A stretch of 64,000 bases of DNA, taken from Begonia masoniana (Eukaryota; Streptophyta; Magnoliopsida; Cucurbitales; Begoniaceae). Location of the stretch: the NCBI GenBank assembly GCA_022432975.1, contig CM039516.1:36029599-36093598 (forward strand), read 5' to 3'. Positions 28,249 to 40,048 of this stretch are shown piece after piece. Under the pieces are notes generated by a model that did not search any database, was not told the origin of the DNA, and was given only the letters and a program-made list of their open reading frames with translations. The translations under genes and the position numbers were made by a program. The first letter of the stretch is position 1, and every line of letters begins with the position of its first letter.

Positions 28249-30226
28249 TGATGCAAAATGATGCATTTTTTATGCAAAATGATGTCTTTTACAGATTAAT
28301 TTTCATATTTTCTAAAATCTATGGTTTCCTTAGTTTATTTTATTTTATTTTATTTAAGAGTTTATTTGGTTTCTTTATTTTAGTTTATTTGATTTCCATT
28401 AGGAATTTACTTTGTTTCCTTAAATGTCGAATTTCATGGGTATTCAATTCCCTTTAGTTGCTTTTGTATGGATGATTGATTTAATAAAGATTTGACTCTT
28501 TTTACTAGTTTCTGATCTCTCTTAGGATTTCCAAATTGATGTCTTTGATCTGGTAATCGTGCGCGATTCAACAGATTTTAGAAGACAACAGCTAGTAATC
28601 GTGCGCGGTTCAACAGCTTTTGTGAGTTCTGATAATATTATGCAATTTCCGCTGCATTAGTTGGTATCAGAGCCAAAACGATTTTTGCTTCCATGGCGGG
28701 CCGAAGAAATCAGCGACAACAGCGAGTTGAAGAGATTTATGACCGCACCAATGAAGCTGTGTTAGAAGAACGACTTGGACAGATAATTGAGCAACGATTC
28801 GAATTGATTATGGATCAATTAGCGACCAGGATGGATGCGTTACTCGTCAACCGAAATCGATGGAACAGAGGAGGGTGCCGAGAGGCGAGGCTCGAAGAGG
28901 CCAATTTTTCGGGTTCCGAACGCGAGAATGATCTTCCCCAAGGCCGTCAGAGGAGACAGAGAACTCCAATCGAGGATGGTAGGAGGCGATGGGAATCGGA
29001 AATGCGTACTGAAATTCCTGAATTCCATAGAAGTCTTCAAGTTGAAGAAATCTTTGAGTTTAAAAATTGGGGCGACTTGATTTACGACAACACCAAGGAA
29101 GAAATCTTGGAGTTTGAAGATTTGGGCAACCCGATTTACGACAGCGCCGAAGATCCTGATCCTGAGGGTGTGGACTTAGAATTTATTAACGGCGACACAA
29201 GCCAATGTTTGGTGGTGGGTCACGCTCTGTTAACTCCACAACTTCACGAAGAAACATGGTTGCGGAATAATATTTTTCAGTCGACCATTGCCATTGGTGG
29301 CAAAGAGTGCAAGTTTATCATTGACTCCAGAAGTTGTGAGAACGTCGTTGCTGAAGAAGTGACCACTAAATTGGGCTTCACACATGAGAAGCACCCGAAG
29401 CCATACAAGTTGTCATTACTACAAACTGAATTGAACGTCACAGTTTCTCAACGAGCATTGGTAAGTTTTTCCATTGGATCCATTTACAGGGACCAAGTTA
29501 TGTGTGACATGGTGGGTATAGATGTTTTCTCATTATTCCTCTATCAAACATGGCAATACGATCGTCGCTCGAGCCATGATGAACACACCGACTACAGCTT
29601 TATGTTTGGAGCGTTCTACGTAAAGATCGTGCAAACCGGAGTTGTCTTCATTTTCTTCAACAAGAAGGTGTCTCACGGCCCCAATGTTCTAGCGTTAGTC
29701 CAATATTTTATCACTGAGTTTGACGATGCTTTCCAGGCAGACCTCCTCATTGATTTGCCTCCCTGACGATGTCGCTCCAACAAATTTGAGGACAAATTTC
29801 TTTTCAGCTCGGGAGAATTATGCAAAATGATGCCTTTTTAATGCAAAATGATGCCTTTTATAAATTAATTTCCATATTTTCTAAAATCTATGGTTTTCTT
29901 AGTTTGTTTTATTTTATTTTATTTAAGAGTTTATTTGATTTCTTTATTTTAGTTTATTTGATTTCCTTTAGGAATTTACTTTGTTTCCTTAGATGTCGGA
30001 TTTTATGGATATTTAATTCTCTTTAGTTGCTTTTGTATGGATGATTGATTTGATAAAGATTTGACTCTTTTTACCAGTTTCCAATCTCTCTTAGGATTTC
30101 GAAATTGATGCCTTTGATGGTAATCGTGAGCGATTCAACAGATTTTAGAAGACAACTGCTGTTAATCGTGTGCAGTTCAACAGCTTTTGTGAATTCCGAT
30201 AATATTCTGCAATTTCCACTGCATCA
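28249..30226 (+). mobile_element. Small Ty3/gypsy LTR element (deletion derivative) in the CSLD exon
   Basis: LTRs of about 411 and 409 bp at 28249-28659 (start TGATGCAAAATGATGC) and 29818-30226. Target duplication TACAC lies at 28244-28248 and 30227-30231. A primer-binding site for initiator Met tRNA, TTGGTATCAGAGCC, is at 28661-28674. A purine tract, GCTCGGGAGAA, precedes the right LTR. The internal region has one gag/protease-like frame and no reverse transcriptase or integrase, so the element depended on partners. The left LTR ends CATTA and the right CATCA. Confidence 0.9.
28693..29766 (+). CDS. Truncated gag-protease polyprotein of the small gypsy element
   Basis: 357-residue frame starting 34 bases past the LTR. 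The N-terminus (MAGRRNQRQQ, then a heptad-like RLGQIIEQRFELIMDQL) resembles the gag start of CRM/Reina-type chromoviruses. The middle of gag and its zinc knuckle are deleted. The C-terminal half holds the retropepsin-like domain (KFIIDSRSCENVV, HPKPYKLSLL, SFSIG). The D-S/T-G active site reads D-S-R, and the usual LLGRPWQ segment is altered to LYQTWQ, so the protease is predicted to be inactive. The frame ends just before the 3' purine tract, with reverse transcriptase, RNase H and integrase all missing. Confidence 0.75.
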   Translation: MAGRRNQRQQRVEEIYDRTNEAVLEERLGQIIEQRFELIMDQLATRMDALLVNRNRWNRGGCREARLEEANFSGSERENDLPQGRQRRQRTPIEDGRRRWESEMRTEIPEFHRSLQVEEIFEFKNWGDLIYDNTKEEILEFEDLGNPIYDSAEDPDPEGVDLEFINGDTSQCLVVGHALLTPQLHEETWLRNNIFQSTIAIGGKECKFIIDSRSCENVVAEEVTTKLGFTHEKHPKPYKLSLLQTELNVTVSQRALVSFSIGSIYRDQVMCDMVGIDVFSLFLYQTWQYDRRSSHDEHTDYSFMFGAFYVKIVQTGVVFIFFNKKVSHGPNVLALVQYFITEFDDAFQADLLIDLPP

Positions 30227-30745
30227 TACACCAGATAACCAACCAATCAAAATTTGCCATGAAAGGTCAACTTCAAGGAGAGTTGACGATCAATTTGTTT
30301 CGAGTTCATTATTTACTGGTGGCTACAACTACGTAACGCGAGCACATTTGAAAGAAAAAGTGATAGAATCTAATTCTAGCCACCCTCGAATGACCGGAGG
30401 TAATGGGTCTCCTTGGTATGTTCCGGAATGCGACGAACAAATCATGACCGACGAAAGAGGCTGAGAGATTCTCCCCTATGATTGCGATTTCAAAATCTGT
30501 AGAGATTGTTACAGAAATGCTTTAAGAACAGGAGATTGAATTTTCCCAAAGTTGTAAAGAGAGTTATAAAGAGCTTGATGGGGCTGAAAATGACGCTGAA
30601 AATCAACGGGTTTCGACTCTGCAACACAATCCCAGAATGTCAAAGATGGAGAGAAGATTGTCGTTGAGGAAATCAACAAGATCAAGCGTTTTAGCAAGAA
30701 CCCAGATGAATGAATTCGATCATACCCCCTGGTTGTTCAGATTGT

Positions 30746-31029
30746 TGTAGCTTGCCGGAAGCTGGTTACAAGAGAGCGAGGAATCGCTTCTTTCTGCAGG
30801 CTTTTCAATCGGTTGCTTCACTATAGGCTGGGAAAATTATCAATTTTTGATGTAGATTAGGGTTTCTACAAGTGTTCAGCTCTAAGCAGGCCGGAGAAGA
30901 AGACGATGCAGTGAAGAAGCCGCAGGGCAGGGGCAGAGGCAAGAGTATTTTTAGAAGTAAAATATGGCACGTGATGAAAACGTGTTATTTTAATGAAAAA
31001 TATCACGGTAGGAGGTGAATTGCCCATTA
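30746..31029. other. Spacer after the CSLD remnant, nothing recognised
   Basis: No coding pattern beyond the CSLD similarity. It ends at the CATAT target duplication of the next solo LTR. Confidence 0.35.
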
Positions 31030-31034
31030 CATAT

Positions 31035-32350
31035 TGATAAGTGTGTATTTTACACACTTATTCGGACTCTTTAATTTTGATTCGATAAGTTTTTCTCAAG
31101 CATTTGAATGAAGTTAACGTTTCTAGGGTAAGTGTGCAGATAAGATTAAATCTAACAGGTTAAGCATCAACGAAGAATAAATATAGTGCAGAATGAAGAA
31201 AAATAACGAAATAAAAATATCAATGTGTGGCGAGGAACAGAAGACTCGCCGATCGATCGACTACTTTAGGCGATCGATCGGCTATTTTAATCCCAGCCGT
31301 TCAGATATTTTAATTGATGGAGGTGTTTGAATCTGGACCGTTGAAGCTGAACCATTGAAGCTTGTTTTAATTTCAACTGTTGAAGATGTTTGTGGGCTTC
31401 AGATTTGTGGGTTTCAGATTAATTAAAAATTAGGTTAACTAATCATTCAGATGGAGAGAGCAACCTCATTCAGACATTCAGACGGAAGAGGCGAGAAGAG
31501 AGAGAGATTCATTCAGAGCAGCCTTAGCGAGAGACAAAGAAGGAGGCAAGCGAGACGGAGACCGGAACCGAGCGAGAGCTTCTGGAACTGGATTTTAGCA
31601 TAGTTTTTTTTTTCCCTTTCTTCTTTGCAACTATGAACCCCTTTATTATTATTGTTTCTCTTCATTTTAGTATGAACTAATTTTCTTTTCTATGGCTACG
31701 ATATAGCCAGATTATGAATATTTGGTATTTTCTTTAATTCAAGTTATTGATTTTCTAGTTCAATATTGTGTTGAGTAACTTATTCTGTTCTTAATGCTTG
31801 CAATTGCCTGATCACCAAAAGCATGTTCGTTGGATTGTTTTGAGACCGAGAGGAGATAAATAATCGTGCACTGAATATTTTGCCATGAAAAGAATGTTAG
31901 GCTAGAGATAGCTAATGCGTATTTTAGTTTCTCGTTCTTAATGTATTCAATTAATTCTCAGGATTAGAGACCGAGAGGTAATAATTCGTTAATTGAATAA
32001 GTTTGTCATTGCTCGAGAGAGATTGATGAATATTTTTGTGAAATTTCCATCAACACATAGAAATAGAAATTAATGATTTGAATTAGGAAAATTAAATAGG
32101 ATTAATTTAGGTGAAATCGGAAACTCTAGAACTTTCTTATTATATTTTTAAACTCGTTTAATTTCTGCTATTTAATTAAATTAATTTATTTTGTTATTTT
32201 AAATTCAAACTTATCAAAATCTCATATTCATTATAAACTAGAATTAATTTAGTTTGATTATTAATTAAAAATTTCTCGTGGGTTCGACACTCTATTTATC
32301 ACTTTATTACTTGTTGCGACTCGTACACTTGCGAACTATTTTTCACAACA
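31035..32350 (+). mobile_element. Solo LTR, 1.32 kb, with target duplication CATAT
   Basis: Starts TGATAAGTGTGTATTTTACA and ends CTATTTTTCACAACA. CATAT occurs at 31030-31034 and 32351-32355. It has GATCGATCGGC words at 31246-31275 and a twice-used GAGACCGAGAGG phrase (31843 and 31967). The 3' third is A+T-rich and ends in a GGTTCGACACTC...CGTACACTTGCG passage seen in plant gypsy LTRs of the Tat/Athila type. No internal domain. Confidence 0.8.
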
Positions 32351-32355
32351 CATAT

Positions 32356-33300
32356 ACAATAAGGTTGTTTTTTCTCATTATTCGATTTTACGGTGTAAAT
32401 TACTCTTTTCATTTAGTTGTAGAGGTCAAATTACACTATTTGTGATTCCATCTGTCTGCATCATCTCTCTCACTCCTTGGAAACCCATCTTCTTCCTCGA
32501 AGTTCTGTATTTATTATCTTCTTTTCTTTTCCGTTCTGCTTTTCCTTTTCCTTCCCTTCGCTTTTTGGAACGATGATGAGGGGGTTTCTCTGTTTTTCCT
32601 TCCTCTGACAGTCGTCTGGTTTTATAAACAAAAAGAAAAAAAAAACAGGCTTCGAGCTATTTGAAATACTTTGAAAATTAGAAAAATAAAAATCAAATAT
32701 TTTTCTCTTTTTATTTTGGTAAAAGCATAATATGAAATGATCCAACTGCCAACTACTAATAAAATGAAGTGAGTAAATCTTGTGCTCGATGAATTGTTGA
32801 ATATTCAATTTGTCCAAAAAAAAATTTAAGATTTAATATGTAAAAAATTTTAAAAGTCTAAATTATATTTTATTCTATTATTTAAGTGGTGGAGTATCTT
32901 GAATAGTCTCTCTATAAAACGTAATACAAGCTAGACGAACTAAGTCAGAAAAATATTGTCATTTTGAGTCCATTCATCAAATGAAGATGATTTGCTCGAT
33001 GTTGCGATGATATTGACTCAAGCTATTAGGGTTAAATACTCATTTGTTAATTTATGTGTTTATAATATTGTTTGACAATATTATTTTCTCGTATTTGGGA
33101 AATGAAAAATATAACTTATATATTATGATATTCCATAATATACTAAGCTTTCTTAAATAATATTTTATTTATTTATTATTATTTTTTGAGTAATAATGGA
33201 GTCAATGGCTACTTTGAAATATTCTTCAACGACTTGTAGAATTATTTTTTTTGGTTTGAAATAAGTCACCAAGCATTAGCAATTGACAAAGTCAAACTAG
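32356..33300. other. AT-rich spacer, nothing recognised
   Basis: Mostly A+T-rich with no coding pattern I trust. The pyrimidine-rich passage at 32460-32570 could be a decayed LTR leader. A minus-strand frame of 115 codons there is low complexity. Confidence 0.35.
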
Positions 33301-33639
33301 ACCTTCAATTAATCAACGGTCACGATCGTGTGCTCAAATCCAAAAACATATGAGGAATCTACACGTGGGCCCACCTGGTTGGTGATCAAATGCATCATCC
33401 ATTATCATCGTCAAATGTCACTCACCATTTAATGTTGTTCGAATTATTTAATTTTCAAACCATATTAAAAATAATAACCACTAAACTATATATTAAAGTA
33501 CTAAAATGAACATTAATAACTACATATTACTAAACCATATGACATTCACAAAGTATTGTGGATTCGACACACAAATCGACCAATTATAAATAATTGGTAA
33601 TCTATCCCACTCCACTTAATTACGGATCCACGTAATTGG

Positions 33640-34480
33640 TCTTTGAGGCCGATGAGGTGACCGAATGGCCACCTCCTTCTAAATCATTCTTCTACCTTTT
33701 TGCATACTAAACCCTAAATGTAATTGAAGGAGATATTTAACCCCTCCTTAGCTGTTGTAGTAGCCATCGAGGTTTTGAATGAAAATTGAAGCTTTGCTTC
33801 TCAAGATCTGAAGTTTCTTGGGTCTTCATTGGCATTCTTCCTCGGTGTGTCATATTAGAGCCAAGGTGTTGCAGATTGCTTTTTCATTTTGTGAGTATTG
33901 TGGGAAGCTCTCATTGTTGCTATTTTCACTATCTTCTTGAAGGTAGTATCCATAACAAAAGAGTTTTAAACTCTCTTCTATAGCTCGTTGGAGTGCCCTC
34001 CATCAAAAGAGGAGCCAAAATCAAGAGGCTCTGTTATACCCTCTTCGGACTAGCCAGCACCCTTTCAGCCATATCTACCCCATCCCTTCTATCCAACCTT
34101 TTATTTTAACATACAATCATCATCTTTCATTCAATTTTAACCTGCCACATGAATCGCTCCATTTGGTTTTCGCGTGAAAAATTTATGCAACCCACAACTT
34201 GACCCATTATCTCGGCCAAAGCAGAGCAGTTGAGTCTCTGGCGACCGCCACTTCCATCTGCATAATTTTTCATCCGCACCAAGTAAGCACCTTAAAATTT
34301 AAGGGTGTGTCATCAACAGACCAAGTAAGTTTTTCTTAAAATTTCAGAGAATTTGGACTTGTATTGAAAGAGTTATACTATTTGGAACTTGGAGTCTCCT
34401 TGGTCACTTGTGCTATAAATCTGAGGAGCAGATTTTCAATTTTGTTGTGCTTCATTTTGGGTGATTTCCACGTCACCGAA
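33640..34480 (+). mobile_element. Decayed LTR related to the one at 48700
   Basis: Shares a succession of phrases with 48790-49100: CCTAAATGTAATTG, ATTTAACC(C)CTCCTTAGCTG, ATTTTGTGAGTATTnTGGAAG, CTCTCATTGTTGC and CTTGAAGG. The two are diverged copies of one LTR family in the same orientation. The start is unclear. The right edge abuts the broken Copia integrase near 34480. Confidence 0.5.
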
Positions 34481-34489
34481 TAAGTGCAT

Positions 34490-36440
34490 CACCATCTTTT
34501 TTGTCGTTAGCATACTTCGAGCCATATTGAGAATGGTTCGATTCTTCCTTTCAATAATGTCATTTTGTTGAGGAGATCTTGAAACGGTTAAGAATCGTTG
34601 GATGTCATTTGCTTCACAAAACTCATTAGAAGTTCACATCCATTATCCGATCTCAAATCTTTAATGAGATACCCGCTTTGCCTTTCTACATCTGCTTTGA
34701 ATTTTCTAAAAGCTCTAAAAACTTTAGATTTGTCTTCCAAAAAGTAAAACCAAGTTTTTCTGTTAAAATCATTAATAAAGAGTAGAAAATACCAATTTTT
34801 ACCGAATGAGAGAGGCTTAATTTGTCCGTATACATCAGCATGAATAAAGTTGAAACAGTTTACTTGCTCTTGATGTCGTCTCCTTTGGAAAACTCTTTTG
34901 AAATTATTTGCCGACAAGACACCCTTCACATAACTAGTCTGGTTGATCTATGGACGACAAACTCTTCAACATCTTTTTTGACCCAATAATGTCAAGCCAC
35001 CAAAATTTAGATGGCCAAGTCTCAAGTGCCAAAGCCATGTGGTGTCCTTCACACAAGCCTTATGACATCGAGCAATGTCGGCTTGAATGTCCAGCAGGAA
35101 CATTTTGTTTTTTGTCATCGGTACCTTCGCGATCACATTTCTTCTATCATCTTGTAGGAGAAGACTACGATCTTTCATATGAACTTCGTAGTTTTTCTCC
35201 AAGAGTTGTCCCAAGCTCAAAATATTGTCGTTCATACTCGAAACATAGTAAACATTACTAATGAGTTGATGACCGTCATTTTTCATACGAACTAAAATCG
35301 TACCTTTGTCTTCTATTTGATCTTTGGAGTTGTCTCCAAATGTGACTAATTTGGTCACCAAGTTGTCGATCTCCATAAATTTTCTTTTGTCACCACACAT
35401 GTGATTGTTTGCCGCTTTGTCAAGATACCACATGTTGCTCTTGCTTCCTTCTCCTCTTTGTAAGCAAGAAACAAATTTTCATCAATCTCTTCGTTTTGAG
35501 CATAATTTTCCATTTCTTTAATATTTTGAGGCCTCCAACAATCGCGAGCATAGTATTCGTGCTTTTGGCAATTGTAGCATTGAACACTTGATTGATAATT
35601 TTGTCTTGAGTGACTTCCTCTACTTTGTTCTTTCCTGATATGGCTCTTCTCTTTATTGTCGAGATTTTGACGTCCTCAACCTTTACATCTACCTTGTCCA
35701 CCTCCTCATCTGTGTCCTCTTTCTCGTTGGCTTCTCCCACGTTCATTCTCTTTTTCTTTCACCGACAGCTTGGTGGCCAAAACATGCTCGATCGGCTCCT
35801 TCTTGTTCTGGTTGATTCTCTCTTCATGAGCTTTTAAAGAACTCATGAGTTGGTCAACCGTCATGATAGCTAAATCATTGGACTCCTCGATAGCTATAAT
35901 CACATAATCAAACTTTGAATGCAATGAGCGAAGAACTTTTTCATTGACACAAACATCTTCTATTTTTTCTCTATATCTCTTTAGTTGGTTTACGATTGCC
36001 AAAACCCTCGAAAAGACATCCGTTATGGACTCAGATTCTTGCATTCGCAAGCTTTCAAATTCTCATCAATGGATTTGAAGACGTACCTTCTTAACCTTAT
36101 CAACTCCTTGATAAGAATTTTGTAGAATTTCCCATGTTTGCTTGGCGGTGGCCATATTTGATACTCTCTCGAACATGGCTTCATCCAAACATTGATAAAT
36201 AAGGGTAAGAGCTTATTGATCTCTCTTACGCATTCTTTGAAGAGTCTCCCTTTGGTTAGGAGTCCATCATAGGGCTATTCATAGTCTCTATGAACAATCT
36301 CCCACACGTCTTGCGAGCCGAGCAAAGCCTTCATACAAATGCATCAATTCTCATAATTTTCTTTCATGAGTTGAGGGAAGTGGAATGGAAATGTAGAATT
36401 TGACATTCTATAAGATCGAAAAACCGATCTCTGATACCAA
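34490..36440 (-). pseudogene. Copia element internal region, gag to integrase, broken
   Basis: Reads right to left. A gag domain (36050-35706) contains [19 protein letters not shown] zinc-knuckle region follows (about 35570) where CYNCQKHEYYARDC has Glu and Tyr at the conserved Gly and His. Protease (about 35430) has WYLDKAANNHMCG in place of the usual D-T/S-G. The pre-integrase zinc region has WHLRLGHLNFGG. The integrase core shows FIHADVYG, LRSDNGCE and SPQQNDIIERKNRT in a shifted frame near 34560. It then breaks off before reverse transcriptase at the neighbouring LTR. Multiple stops and frameshifts separate the pieces. The primer-binding site complementing initiator Met tRNA lies at 36425-36439. 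Confidence 0.8.
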
Positions 36441-36671
36441 TTTGTTGGAATGAGGAAGAGAGATTTTTGTAGAGAAGGAAAAAAATATAAAGTAGAGAGA
36501 AGGGAACTTGAGAGAAAACTATTTTATTAAAATGCTTTTAACTATTGGCTTGATTTCAAAATGCCTAGACTCACATCTTATTTATTAGATTATTTGGTAC
36601 ATGTATAAAACAATACATGAACTACCTATAAAATCTAATACATTAACTAACACTTAATGAATCACCTAAGT

Positions 36672-39600
36672 TGTAACGCCCCGAGTTATCTGAACCCGGT
36701 TCATCACACAATGCCCGTACATGACTAAAAATTTCAACCGTATTTTTTTTTAAAAAACTTGCAGTGGAAATCATTTAAGCAAAAATAGAATTAGATAAAG
36801 CCATAAAAACAATGTTAACATAATCGTTGGAAATATTAAAAAGTAATCGGCCAATAGGAAATAGAAGTTTAAATTGAAATACTTGAGGTGTCACAGAGGT
36901 CAAACGGATCTGCCGATTTATAAAAGTCAACGGAAGGAGCAGAAAACAGAAAATAGAGGCTTCTGCCGATGACGTCAGCCAAATGAAAAACAAAGGACAT
37001 CTCTCGGTAGACTGTATCTACCGGTGACTAAACGACAAAATACACTCTACATCTTCCGATGACGTCAGCCAGATGATTTCCTTCATCCGATCGATTTTGT
37101 TCTATATCCACCGGTGACTAAACGACAAGAGTCCTCCTACACCTACCGACGACGTCAGCACGCATCTGCCTATGAGTTTACTGAGACATCATCCGATAGA
37201 CTTAAACCTACACCTTCCGGTTGAGTAGACTGCATACGCTGATCACTAATCGACAAACTCTCTACTTATATCTTCCGATAGGCACATAACTATAACCCGA
37301 CATCTACCGATAGACTTCATCTACCGATAGTGAACAAAACAACATCTTCCGATAAAACAAGCTACATATACCGATCACTAAACGACATATTTCGTTCTAT
37401 ATCATCCGATGGCTTCCACTGAAGACATCTTCCGATAGACAACAGAACAACGATAGTGAACAAAACAACATCTTCCGATAGACAACAGAACAACAACTCA
37501 ACCTCTGCCGATAGACTTCATCTACCGATAGTGAACAAAACAACATCTTCCGATAGACAACAGAACAACAACTCAACCTCTGCCGATAGACTTCATCTAC
37601 CGATAGTGAACAAAACAACATCTTCCGATAGACAACAGAACAACAACTCAACCTCTGCCGATAGACTTCATCTACCGATAGTGAACAAAACAACATCTTC
37701 CGATAGACAACAGAACAACAACTCAACCTCTGCCGATAGACTTCATCTACCGATAGTGAACAAAACAACATCTTCCGATAGACAACAGAACAACAACTCA
37801 ACCTCTGCCGATAGACTTCATCTACCGATAGTGAACAAAACAACATCTTCCGATAGACAACAGAACAACAACTCAACCTCTGCCGATAGACTTCATCTAC
37901 CGATAGTGAACAAAACAACATCTTCCGATAGACAACAGAACAACAACTCAATAGATCAAGCCATAAAAAACACTGTTAAACATAATCGTGGAAATATTAA
38001 AAGTAATCGGCCACTAGGAAATAGAAGTTTAAATTGAAATACTTGAGGTGTCACAGAGGTCAAACGGATCTGCCGATTTATAAAGTCAACGGAAGGAGCA
38101 GAAACAGAAAATAGAAGGCTTCTGCCGATGACGTCAGCCAAATGAAAAACAAAGGACATCTCTCGGTAGACTGTATCTACCGGTGACTAAACGACAAAAT
38201 ACACTCTACATCTTCCGATGACGTCAGCCAGATGATTTCCTTCATCCGATCGATTTTGTTCTATATCCACCGGTGACTAAACGACAAGAGTCCTCCTACA
38301 CCTACCGACGACGTCAGCACGCATCTGCCTATGAGTTTACTGAGACATCATCCGATAGACTTAAACCTACACCTTCCGGTTGAGTAGACTGCATACGCTG
38401 ATCACTAATCGACAAACTCTCTACTTATATCTTCCGATAGGCACATAACTATAACCCGACATCTACCGATAGACTTCATCTACCGATAGTGAACAAAACA
38501 ACATCTTCCGATAAAACAAGCTACATATACCGATCACTAAACGACATATTTCGTTCTATATCATCCGATGGCTTCCACTGAAGACATCTTCCGATAGACA
38601 ACAGAACAACAACTCAACCTCTGCCGATAGACTTCATCTAACGATAGAGAACAGAACCACATCTCATCTACTCATTGGTATACCAACACGACTCTAACTA
38701 CAGAAAAGAATTTACTCACTTCACTGAAACCATTCAAAAACATTTCAAACCATTACAATACTAAAAATCCAGTGAGTGCCAACATTAAATTCCAACAGAA
38801 TACTATTAACAGGAAAATCTCGAAATTGTATTCAAAACATTGAAATCACTACTGTCATGAAAACTCAATATACTTAAATTGAAACACTGTCAACTAAACT
38901 TTCACACCAACAGACATCAGTTAATCCGCCTCATCAGTATACCAGTTCGAGACAGAGAAGTGCTCCTCCAACCCCATCTATTCGTCAGTAAACTCAGGGA
39001 ATTCACCTGCAGTATCCTCAACACCTACATCACAAAACTCATCTATTAGCCTAATGCTAAGTAAGTAAAGCAAATAATGAAATGATATGCTGAAACTTAA
39101 ATCCTGAATATGCAGTTTCTACTTTCTCATCTCAGTTGCACATCGTTTGTTTACTGATCAGATCCCTTGATTCCCTTGGGAGTGGGATCAATTCTCCCAA
39201 TGTCATACATCCTCTTCATCAGTTAAGGGGTGGATGAAGTCCCTTAATAGCTGTTCTGATCCCTCAGTTCCCTTGGGAGTGGGATCAGTTCTCCCAATGT
39301 CATAAATCCTCTTCATCAGTTAAGGGGTGGATTAGTTCCCTTAACCGCCAATGCATTTCAATCTGTACTTGCCTTTCCATAATGATGCATGAAAGTTCAT
39401 TTTCGTATTCTTTCAAAAACATGATGCATAACATACAGAAAATGCTCAAACATACATAAACCTACTGTTTTGTGATGTAGGCCCGAGGGCACACACAATA
39501 CTTCACTTACCTGGCTTCACCGAGAGTTCCTGGTGGTAGGATATTCCAAGAGCTGGCTCACCTAAAACATAAGCACAACATTACTAAACTTCATTATAAA

Positions 39601-40013
39601 CATTAGGAAATCTAAAGGGCTAGTTCTAAGGGTTCTGTTCCTCGCCACTCCCTATTCATCGCTAAACCCCAAATCCCATCCCTCACTCTCTGTACTTCCA
39701 AAATGCACACATAGCCATCCACCAGTTATCTAGACACTAAAAACAGCAAGTAATCGAATCAAAACTCACCTTGGTTTGAGGAGAATCGCCTAGGGGGATT
39801 CTGTCGAGCTGAGAGGTAAAAAGAAATGAAACAGTGGCAGCTACTCACACTGGACTCTTCCTTAAATACGTTATCCACTATGTAAAAATTCTAATTACCA
39901 TCATGCCCTCGCCTGAACATTTATTAACCTAATCAATAACTCCCCCAACCCTTCTCTAAAGGTACATCATAAATAATAAATTAAATTTTGGTTCAATGGA
40001 ACCGGGTGCTACA
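36672..40013 (-). repeat. 3' LTR of the Tekay-like element, enlarged to 3.34 kb
   Basis: Matches the partner LTR in order, but contains about 1.16 kb more: a 75-bp tandem array (37451-37950) and a second copy (about 37953-38621) of the segment found at 36793-37446. This LTR therefore grew after insertion by internal duplication and tandem amplification. It carries the 97-bp module twice and the CATGCATCAT-like landmark (GATGCATGAAAG near 39385). Confidence 0.9.
37451..37950. repeat. 75-bp tandem array, six full copies plus one partial
   Basis: Units begin CGATAGTGAACAAAACAAC at 37451, 37526, 37601 and so on. They are identical as far as I can see. The unit joins three CCGATAG words of the LTR. 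Because 75 is divisible by 3, both strands carry repetitive frames (25-residue repeats) that are not genes. Confidence 0.95.
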
Positions 40014-40026
40014 ATCTACCCTCCTT
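40014..40026 (-). other. Polypurine tract of the Tekay-like element
   Basis: The minus strand reads AAGGAGGGTAGAT directly before the 3' LTR. This is the expected priming site for plus-strand DNA synthesis. Confidence 0.8.
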
Positions 40027-40048
40027 AAAAGAATTTTGTCCTCAAAAT

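Larger units (their letters stand above)
28119..30745 (+). pseudogene. Cellulose synthase-like D (CSLD) N-terminal exon, split by a retroelement
   Basis: CSLD proteins are membrane glycosyltransferases that make cellulose or mannan-like polymers in tip growth. Only the N-terminal cytosolic region is here. 28119-28248 runs to the conserved HIPPT, and 30232 resumes with PDNQPIKI, DQFVSSSLFTGGYNYVTRAH, SSHPRM and TDERG. TGA follows at 30462-30464, then CDFKICRDCYRNALRTG of the RING-like zinc finger. Further frame changes lead through a basic stretch to EFDHTPWLF near 30725, which resembles the family's EFDHNRWLF. Some zinc-ligand Cys are replaced (CDEQ retained, GSPWYVPEC altered). A 1,978-bp LTR element with TACAC duplications interrupts the codon run. 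No glycosyltransferase or transmembrane exons follow. Confidence 0.8.

Noticed and set aside
32470..32817. Minus-strand protein of 115 codons
   Set aside because: Low-complexity Lys/Phe-rich translation of A+T-rich spacer, no homology recognised.
37397..38037. Repetitive proteins on both strands of 184 and 193 codons
   Set aside because: A 75-bp tandem repeat is divisible by 3, so both strands stay open. The unit is LTR sequence.
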